5,256 bases of DNA. It comes from Chloroflexota bacterium (lineage in GTDB: Bacteria; Chloroflexota; Dehalococcoidia; UBA2979). The DNA is taken from assembly GCA_002725365.1 (NCBI GenBank), contig PBOW01000068.1, positions 1 through 5,256 on the forward strand. The letters are read 5' to 3'. A model generated the notes under the pieces. The model was not told where the DNA came from and ran no database searches. It saw only the letters and a program-made list of their open reading frames with translations. Positions 1-5,256 of this stretch are shown one piece after another. Every line of letters begins with the position of its first letter. The first letter of the stretch is position 1. The position numbers and the translations under genes are program-made.

Positions 1-935
1 GGTGAAGTATTGATTTCTAGACAGTAGATATCATTTGTCTCAGTCAAAAGAAAATCAACACGAGCATAACTTCGTGCTCCGAGGAGGCGGAAAATTTTCA
101 TCGCTAAGGTCTGTATTTCAATTGAGATATCTTCGCTTACATCTGCTGGGACGATTAATCGAGTGCCTGAATCTTTGTATTTATGTTCATAGTCGTAGAA
201 GTCACTCGACGAAATAATTTCGCCAGTGCATGTGGATTGAAGGGTTATACCTTCTAGGACTCCACACTCGATCTCCCTTGCGGCAATTGCCTCTTCGATT
301 AGTATTTTCTCGTCGTATTTGAAGGCAAGGATAGCCGCCTCTGACAGCTCTGTTTTACTTCCTACCTTACTTACACCTATTGATGAACCGCCATTTGCTG
401 GTTTTGTGAAAAGTGGAAATTGTAGTTCTTCGCTCACAGCGCTGAGGGTGATTTGCGGGTCGTTTATGAAATCGTGTTTACGAACGACCCGGTAAGACGG
501 TTGCCGGATATTATTGGCGGCAAAGAGTGCTCTCATCAGCTCTTTATCCATAGCACTGGCGGACGCAGTGACACCTGACCCTACGTACGGCATATGTATT
601 GAATCTAGGAAGCCTTGTAGCCTGCCGTCTTCACCACCTTTCCCGTGGATTACAGGGAAGGCAACGTCACAATCGCCAAGCTCTTGTAGTACGGCTTTAG
701 AATTGAGTACCCGATCGCCTTTAATCCCAGTCACATCTCCCCAGCCTGAAATTCTGATCGAATTCAGTTGGGAAACAGATTCTTTATGGGTTAGCCAAGA
801 ACCATCTTTGCTGACTGCAAACAATCGAAGCTCGACTTCGTCAGGGTTGTGATTATCTAATATGCTAAGGGCAGATGCTACTGATACCTCATGCTCGTCT
901 GACTCGCCACCGAATATGAGAGCTACTCGCAGCAT
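1..935 (-). CDS. ddl: D-alanine--D-alanine ligase, 3' end cut by window edge
   Basis: Cytoplasmic ATP-grasp ligase that joins two D-Ala for the pentapeptide stem of peptidoglycan. The frame is open from the ATG at 935 to the left edge: 311 full codons plus part of a Pro codon. Seen in order: N-terminal FGGESDEHEVSVAS (residues 8-21, with Glu16 at the family's conserved Glu), HGKGGEDGRLQG (97-108), PYVGSG and SAMDK (116-131, Lys131), TKPANGGSSIGVSKV (177-191, ATP-binding Lys178 and the Ser loop), REIECGVLEG (220-229), FYDYEHKY (246-253), RVDF (292-295) and LEINTSP (306-312). The last is the metal-binding NTxPG motif, cut after Pro. Tyr253 matches the tyrosine typical of D-Ala-D-Ala ligases rather than the VanA-type D-lactate enzymes. 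Roughly 30-50 C-terminal residues should lie outside the window. The start at 935 gives a family-like N-terminus (MLRVALIFGG). An in-frame ATG at 953 would add six residues (MLRRGL). It is the last gene of the visible operon, 68 bp after murG-murC. The assignment is secure; the exact start is not. Confidence 0.95.
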   Translation of the reverse strand, partial: MLRVALIFGGESDEHEVSVASALSILDNHNPDEVELRLFAVSKDGSWLTHKESVSQLNSIRISGWGDVTGIKGDRVLNSKAVLQELGDCDVAFPVIHGKGGEDGRLQGFLDSIHMPYVGSGVTASASAMDKELMRALFAANNIRQPSYRVVRKHDFINDPQITLSAVSEELQFPLFTKPANGGSSIGVSKVGSKTELSEAAILAFKYDEKILIEEAIAAREIECGVLEGITLQSTCTGEIISSSDFYDYEHKYKDSGTRLIVPADVSEDISIEIQTLAMKIFRLLGARSYARVDFLLTETNDIYCLEINTS

Positions 936-941
936 GAGACC

Positions 942-960
942 ACGCCTTAGCATAAGGCGT
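942..960 (-). promoter_or_regulatory. Perfect 8-bp hairpin at the ddl translation start
   Basis: On the transcript the sequence reads ACGCCTTA-TGC-TAAGGCGT: an uninterrupted 8-bp stem (953-960 pairs with 942-949) with a 3-nt loop. It ends 6 nt before the ddl ATG at 935. The 3' arm contains AAGG (948-945), which lies 9 nt from that ATG and is its best nearby Shine-Dalgarno candidate, so folding would hide it. The alternative in-frame ATG (953-951) sits at the top of the stem and loop. No T-run follows, so it does not look like an intrinsic terminator. The structure is seen in the sequence; a role in controlling ddl translation is inferred. Confidence 0.5.
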
Positions 961-965
961 CGCGT

Positions 966-972
966 CCCTCTC
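966..972 (-). promoter_or_regulatory. Possible ribosome binding site for ddl (GAGAGGG)
   Basis: The purine-rich GAGAGGG on the minus strand is the strongest Shine-Dalgarno-like sequence in the murG-murC/ddl spacer. It lies 12 nt before the in-frame ATG at 953, which is slightly long. It lies 30 nt before the ATG at 935, which is too far unless the intervening hairpin (942-960) folds. With that hairpin excluded, only 11 unpaired nt separate the two. Which start it serves is not settled by the sequence. Confidence 0.35.
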
Positions 973-1003
973 AACAAAGCATACTTGTGATGCTGATCAA
1001 TGT

Positions 1004-3703
1004 CTAGTTATTAGGGTTCCGTTCCTCTTTTTGAACAGCCAATGATTCCCAGGCCAGATTTTGTAAGCGTGGAAGGACACCCCAGGGGACATCGGTGACA
1101 TCGCCTGCTCCAACTCCAATGAAAACATCACCAGGCTCAAGTAAATTGACGACGCGATCGATTGCCTCGCTCACGGAGTCGACGTGTAAAGTATCCCTCA
1201 TTTCTAATCGTGCCAGTAACTCTTTTGCGCTCAGGCCATCTGCTTCGGTTTCTCGTGCAGGGAAAGTGTCGAGGATGAGCAACTTATCGATTCCCTCGAA
1301 ACAGGAGATGAATTTATCGAGCAAGTAGGAAGAGCGAGAGTAGGTATGCGGCTGGAAGCAAATTACTAGTCGCCGGTCGGGATATCTAGTTTTAGCGGCA
1401 GCAATTGTTGCTTTGATCTCACTTGGATGATGGGCGTAATCGTCAATTACAGTAACTTTACGTGACTGGATTGAAGACCGCGATTGTCTTAGGGTGACTT
1501 CACCAACTAGCTCAAATCGACGCCTTGCTCCCTTTACGGATGCCGCGATTTCCGAAGCTCTGGAATAGTCAGCCCCGGCGTGCATGCTGGCCGCCAATGC
1601 CGCCAGGAAATTACTCACGTTGTGGTCACCCGTTAATCTTAGAGATGACGCGCCAAGCCTTCTTCCCTTCATATAAATTTCAAAGCTCGTCAGCTCAGAA
1701 GACTCGCTAAATGCGATATCCTTAGCGTACCAGTCGGCATTTTCAGTAACCGTTGAGAATGATTCAATCCTAATATCTTCCCGATTGCAATTGTTTCTGA
1801 GTTTTCTCGCACCTTCGTCGTCGTGTGAAATTAGCAGGATCCCGTTGGGAAGAATTCGTTCAATGAATTGGCTAAAAGAGGAAAAAAAGTTTTCCTCGGT
1901 CCCGAAATAATCTAGATGGTCCACCTCCACATTAGTAATTACTGCTATAGAAGGTGTGTATGAGAGAAACGCATCAGCGTACTCATCAGCCTCAATGATG
2001 GCGAGGTTGCCATCGCCGTTGACCATATTTCGATTATCAAGATCAGCCATATTCCCTCCTATTAGGGCCAGAGGATCAAGTGACGAGTTTATTGACATGA
2101 CAGTGGTCAAGGTTGATGTTGTGGTCTTTCCGTGAGACCCAGCTATCGCGATTGTTTGCCTGCCCTGTATCAATTTCTGTACCATTTCTGCTCTGGAAAT
2201 TATCGGAATACCTCTAGCGTGCCCAGCCAGTAGTTCAGGATTATCTGCTTTTGCTGCTGCGGTGGTCACGATCAGATCAGCATCTTTGATGTTTGCCGGA
2301 TCGTGACCGATCAAAATGTCGGCGCCTCTCGCTCTTAGTCTTTGTATCTGATCACTATCCTTAATGTCGGATCCTGTGACGCGATGGCCGTTCTCCAGGA
2401 GTATTTCTGCGATTCCTGATAAATGTATTCCACCCGCACCAATTAGATGAATTTTTGTAGGAATGTGGTCCTCATTTTTCTTTGCGATTCGGACTATGAC
2501 CGACGCGATTTGTTGTGCCGCGGAGGGGCGTGCTAGTGCCCACATGTTACTTCGCATCCTTTCGAGGTCAGCATTTTGGGCTATCAGTTCTAGTATCGTA
2601 TTTGGGAGTTCCTCGACGCGACTATTCGCCAATATAATTGCGGCTCCATGTTTTCTGAGGAGTTCGGCATTCAATTGTTGATCTGAAAAGTTGCCAGGTA
2701 TTACGATCAGTGGAAGTCCCGTCGCAGGGGCCTCTCCCAGAACCGAGGCGCCGCCCCGAAATACTCCGATATCGGCGGCAATCATTAGTGAAGGCATGTC
2801 GTCAGAGTAGGGGAGCAATTGATATCCAGGATGCTCGTATAATCCGATTTCATTCACGGCTGCTAATATCCTCTCATGATCGTGACGCCCAGAAACATGT
2901 ATGATGTCGATCTTCTCGAGAAGCTCAGTCAGTTCACCTAATATGCTGCTGTTTATAGCAACAGATCCTAAAGAGCCCCCCACTACTAGTGCGATTGGCC
3001 GATCACCAGAAAATCCGAGCTTGGATATTGCTTTAGTCTTCAGTTTGCCGTAGCTTTCATTTATCAGTTCTTCAAACGCTGGACGGACGGGATACCCAGT
3101 CTCTCTATAAGGGGTATTGCCCAAGTATTCGTGAGATTCACTGGTTGAGCAGAGTACTATTTGAGCTTTTTTTGCTATGAAGCGTGCTGCCCATCCAGGT
3201 TTAACGTCAGGCAAAAACAGGACCACCGGTATTCCGAGTTTCGAAGCTGCGTTACACAGCGGTGCAGCACTGTATCCTCCGGTCACGAAAATAACATCGG
3301 GCGGTTCTTCTTGTAATAATTTGACAGCTATTCTAGTACCTCGCAGGAAATCCCAAATTCCTTTTGCGAGCTTCAAAGGAGATCTACTACGTATCGGTGA
3401 GGCAGGGACCGATTTGAATCGAATGCCTTCCGATCTGCATATTTCAGCCTCAGGTCCATTTATTGAACCAAAGTAAATGAATTGTTCGTCAGATAAACCT
3501 ATTGCGGTCTGAAGTTTTTGTTTAACCGCCATTATTGGGTAGACGTGTCCTCCCGTGCCGCCTCCAGCTAAACCGATCCTCAATGGTGTACTCGTTTCTG
3601 ACGTATTTATTTCATCACTGAATTTAGTAAACTCGGAAGTATCAACGATTTCAAATAATCGAGGGTTGGTTGCGGCCCCGGGGTGATCCATGGATGTCTT
3701 CAT
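1004..3703 (-). CDS. murG-murC: MurG-MurC fusion: lipid II GlcNAc transferase / UDP-MurNAc--L-Ala ligase
   Basis: One 899-residue ORF encodes two peptidoglycan enzymes. Residues about 41-405 are MurG, the GT28-type transferase that adds GlcNAc to lipid I on the inner membrane face. Motifs: GGGTGGHVYP (47-56), TGGY (141-144), GYPVRP (203-208), VGGSLGSVAIN (241-251), FRGGASVLGE (315-324) and DQQLNA (341-346). Residues about 416-899 are MurC, the cytoplasmic ATP-dependent ligase that adds L-Ala to UDP-MurNAc. Motifs: GAGGIHLSG (422-430), P-loop AGSHGKTTT (521-529), EADEY (571-575), TNVEVDHLDYFG (590-601), GDHNVSNFLAAL (692-703), GARRRFE (725-731), DDYAHHPSEIKAT (754-766) and FQPHTYSR (783-790). 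Both halves are full length, with a linker of only about 10 residues. The ATG overlaps the ftsW stop (ATGA), suggesting coupled translation. A 40-residue polar N-terminal extension precedes the usual MurG start; TTG at 3583 is an alternative start without a clear ribosome site. Oddity: the acceptor-side HEQN-type segment of MurG is FLPD (163-166). The family calls are secure; activity of both halves is inferred. Confidence 0.95.
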   Translation of the reverse strand: MKTSMDHPGAATNPRLFEIVDTSEFTKFSDEINTSETSTPLRIGLAGGGTGGHVYPIMAVKQKLQTAIGLSDEQFIYFGSINGPEAEICRSEGIRFKSVPASPIRSRSPLKLAKGIWDFLRGTRIAVKLLQEEPPDVIFVTGGYSAAPLCNAASKLGIPVVLFLPDVKPGWAARFIAKKAQIVLCSTSESHEYLGNTPYRETGYPVRPAFEELINESYGKLKTKAISKLGFSGDRPIALVVGGSLGSVAINSSILGELTELLEKIDIIHVSGRHDHERILAAVNEIGLYEHPGYQLLPYSDDMPSLMIAADIGVFRGGASVLGEAPATGLPLIVIPGNFSDQQLNAELLRKHGAAIILANSRVEELPNTILELIAQNADLERMRSNMWALARPSAAQQIASVIVRIAKKNEDHIPTKIHLIGAGGIHLSGIAEILLENGHRVTGSDIKDSDQIQRLRARGADILIGHDPANIKDADLIVTTAAAKADNPELLAGHARGIPIISRAEMVQKLIQGRQTIAIAGSHGKTTTSTLTTVMSINSSLDPLALIGGNMADLDNRNMVNGDGNLAIIEADEYADAFLSYTPSIAVITNVEVDHLDYFGTEENFFSSFSQFIERILPNGILLISHDDEGARKLRNNCNREDIRIESFSTVTENADWYAKDIAFSESSELTSFEIYMKGRRLGASSLRLTGDHNVSNFLAALAASMHAGADYSRASEIAASVKGARRRFELVGEVTLRQSRSSIQSRKVTVIDDYAHHPSEIKATIAAAKTRYPDRRLVICFQPHTYSRSSYLLDKFISCFEGIDKLLILDTFPARETEADGLSAKELLARLEMRDTLHVDSVSEAIDRVVNLLEPGDVFIGVGAGDVTDVPWGVLPRLQNLAWESLAVQKEERNPNN

Positions 3704-4923
3704 TTTGTTATCTTTATTTGTCTTTCATCAGTTGAATTAAAGTCTACTGTGTACCTGCTCACAGAAAGAAGGATACCAACAGCTGCGAGAAGTGATATCA
3801 ATGCCGATCCCCCATAAGAAATGAGCGGTAGTGGCACGCCAGTCAAAGGCAGGAGGTTAGTTGCACCTGAAATATTCAATCCGCTCTGGAAGGCAATCCA
3901 TGCGGCAACTCCGGTTGCAAGCAGTGAACCGAACATATCTGACGCATTTCTCATCAATAGCCAGCAGCGCCACAATAAAAGTGTCAAGAGTATTATCACC
4001 ACAACCGACCCGACAAAACCTGTCTCTTCGCCGATGACAGCCATGATCCCATCGGTTTTTGCAGCAGGCAGATAGAAAAATTTCTGACGAGATAGACCAA
4101 GGCCCTGCCCCATCAATCCACCAGAGCCGAAAGCATTAGCTAACTGTATTGCTTGATATCCAAACCCTTCCGGATCAGAATCCGCGGCGATAAACGCTAA
4201 TATCCTTTCCCATCTGTATGGGGCACTAATGATAAGGAAGAAAGCCCCAGCTGCAGCGAGCAGAACCATCGCGGCGATATGAATAATTTTGGTTGTTGGA
4301 GCGACGAAAAACATACAACCGATGATTAGTGCCAAGACAAACGCAGTACCGATATCAGGTTGCAGTAGAATTAAGCCTACAGATGATCCGCTAATTAGGG
4401 TAAAAGGCAGTATTCCACTGGTGATACTGCCTAACTGCTTACCTTTTGCTGCTAGCCATGCAGACATGTAAATGATTACCAAAAGTTTCACTAGTTCTGA
4501 TGGCTGTGTGGAGGGCAGGCCCGGAAGCTTTAGCCATGATCGTGCACCATTAACTTCCTGGCCTAAGGATGGGATAAATAAAAGGGACAGGAGAGCCAAT
4601 CCAACACCAATCATGAGAGGACTAACTTTCGCGAGTCTACGATAGTCGAGACCCTGTAAAATAAATAGGCAGAGGAAACCAACACCGAGCATAAAGCCAT
4701 GCTTTATCCCATGGGCAGATATCGGTCGGGTTGTCTCATTAACTGAGGTTGTTGAGCTGATCGCGATCCAACCAATGATCGTTAATATTGCAACTATCCC
4801 AAGCAAAATGTAATCAGGCTTATGTTTTTTTTCTCTATTGAGAGATATGGTGTCGACATTCTTACGTGCTGCTAGTCCGGAGGGGATGTTTTTGTTACCT
4901 TGCATCCTAGTTTTTTGGTCCAT
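3700..4923 (-). CDS. ftsW: Septal peptidoglycan polymerase FtsW (SEDS family)
   Basis: Integral membrane glycosyltransferase of the SEDS (FtsW/RodA/SpoVE) family. It polymerises lipid II at the division site, normally with a class B penicillin-binding protein as partner. The 407-residue product has a polar, basic cytoplasmic tail (1-36) and about ten hydrophobic segments (roughly 38-58, 71-90, 101-117, 143-158, 164-184, 190-208, 213-233, 304-321, 331-352, 366-388). Family motifs: GARSW (126-130), QPSELVK (140-146), QPDIGTA (188-194), GGLMGQGLG (268-276), LPAAKTDGIMAVIGEE (285-300, with the conserved Asp291 in the large loop before the late helices) and PLISYGGS (366-373). FtsW rather than RodA is chosen because it lies between murD and murG. 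The start at 4923 overlaps murD by 17 nt and has no strong ribosome site. A second ATG at 4905, just after the murD stop, would remove six residues and fits almost as well. The stop overlaps the murG-murC start. Confidence 0.95.
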   Translation of the reverse strand: MDQKTRMQGNKNIPSGLAARKNVDTISLNREKKHKPDYILLGIVAILTIIGWIAISSTTSVNETTRPISAHGIKHGFMLGVGFLCLFILQGLDYRRLAKVSPLMIGVGLALLSLLFIPSLGQEVNGARSWLKLPGLPSTQPSELVKLLVIIYMSAWLAAKGKQLGSITSGILPFTLISGSSVGLILLQPDIGTAFVLALIIGCMFFVAPTTKIIHIAAMVLLAAAGAFFLIISAPYRWERILAFIAADSDPEGFGYQAIQLANAFGSGGLMGQGLGLSRQKFFYLPAAKTDGIMAVIGEETGFVGSVVVIILLTLLLWRCWLLMRNASDMFGSLLATGVAAWIAFQSGLNISGATNLLPLTGVPLPLISYGGSALISLLAAVGILLSVSRYTVDFNSTDERQIKITK

Positions 4924-5256
4924 CCGAGTTCAATCCAGCAACCAAAGCTTTGAATTCCCGACCCCTTTTTTCGAAGTTGGCGTAGTGGTCAAATGAGGTT
5001 CCACCAGGTGCCAGTAGTATGACATCTCCATTTTTAGCAATACGTAGAGCGGACCAAAACGCGTCCGTCAGGTTTTTTTCACTGATGTATAAGAGGGGAT
5101 CAGCTGATTTTGGACTGCCTTTCTCTATAAAATGCGCACCGGACTCTCCAAAGCCTACGAATCCCCGGCACCTGTCAGCGATGGCATCTCTGAGTTTCGT
5201 CGGGAACGGAAGTTTTTTGTCACGGCCTCCCATCAGCAGGACTACTTTTTGATTTG
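4907..5256 (-). CDS. murD: UDP-MurNAc-L-alanine--D-glutamate ligase, C-terminal part, 5' end cut by window edge
   Basis: Cytoplasmic Mur ligase that adds D-Glu to UDP-MurNAc-L-Ala. The frame is open from the right edge to TAG at 4907-4909, giving about 115 visible residues. An ATG at 5233 falls inside the conserved KVVLLMGGRDKKLPF stretch, so it is an internal Met and not the start. This stretch matches the family's GGxDK motif in the C-terminal domain. Near the end, LLAPGGTSFDHYANFEKRG followed by REF matches the MurD signature usually written SPAxASFDxFxNFExRGxxF. The Ser of the TSFD element and the Phe of NF, which contact the D-Glu substrate in E. coli MurD, are both kept; the usual SPA is APG here. 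The N-terminal and central ATP-binding domains (about 330-350 residues) lie outside the window. The last 17 nt overlap the annotated ftsW start. Confidence 0.93.
   Translation of the reverse strand, partial: NQKVVLLMGGRDKKLPFPTKLRDAIADRCRGFVGFGESGAHFIEKGSPKSADPLLYISEKNLTDAFWSALRIAKNGDVILLAPGGTSFDHYANFEKRGREFKALVAGLNSDGPKN

Noticed and set aside
514..852. A 112-codon ORF on the plus strand opposite ddl
   Set aside because: It is antisense to a region with clear Ddl motifs on the minus strand. Its product is low-complexity and matches no family I recognise. The plus-strand ORFs opposite murG-murC, ftsW and murD were rejected for the same reason.
246..935. Ddl considered as a vancomycin-type D-Ala-D-Lac ligase
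   Set aside because: It has the FYDYEHKY form with Tyr253 typical of D-Ala-D-Ala ligases, and it sits in the housekeeping wall cluster without vanH or vanX neighbours in view.
942..960. The hairpin before ddl considered as an intrinsic terminator of murG-murC
   Set aside because: No run of U follows the stem in the direction of transcription, and the ddl start comes 6 nt later.
978..994. A second small inverted repeat (AGCAT, 7-nt loop, ATGCT) after the murG-murC stop, considered as a terminator
   Set aside because: The stem is only 5 bp and AT-rich, and no T-run follows on the minus strand. It is too weak to call a terminator or regulatory hairpin.
3700..4923. The SEDS protein considered as RodA or SpoVE
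   Set aside because: The motifs are shared across the family, but its position between murD and murG is the standard place of ftsW.

Overview
The window is a slice of a bacterial dcw (division and cell wall) cluster. All genes lie on the minus strand, so transcription runs from high to low coordinates. In transcription order they are: the C-terminal end of murD (cut by the right edge), ftsW, one long ORF that joins a complete MurG to a complete MurC, and ddl (cut by the left edge). Every base except a 68-bp gap before ddl is coding. The ORFs on the plus strand are antisense shadows.

The genes are packed like one operon. murD and ftsW overlap by 17 nt (or nearly abut if a later ftsW start is used). 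ftsW and murG-murC overlap by the 4-nt ATGA that is typical of translational coupling. A 68-bp spacer then precedes ddl; it holds a perfect 8-bp hairpin at the ddl start. No promoter or terminator could be identified, so the operon probably begins and ends outside the window.

The products cover consecutive steps of peptidoglycan synthesis. MurC adds L-Ala to UDP-MurNAc, MurD adds D-Glu, Ddl makes the D-Ala-D-Ala dipeptide, MurG adds GlcNAc to lipid I to give lipid II, and FtsW polymerises lipid II at the division septum. The order murD-ftsW-murG-murC-ddl is the one known from E. coli and many other bacteria. No murB lies between murC and ddl.

The most unusual features are the murG-murC fusion, the replacement in its MurG half of a usually conserved acceptor-side segment (HEQN-type) by a FLPD...PG segment, and the hairpin at the ddl start. 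Base composition looks moderate (roughly mid-40s % GC by eye). From memory, the LPD..PG form of MurG resembles Chloroflexota-type sequences, so an uncultured member of that phylum is my tentative guess, with low confidence. The genes show that the organism makes, or recently made, a peptidoglycan wall. I see no mobile element, CRISPR, RNA gene or sign of recent transfer.
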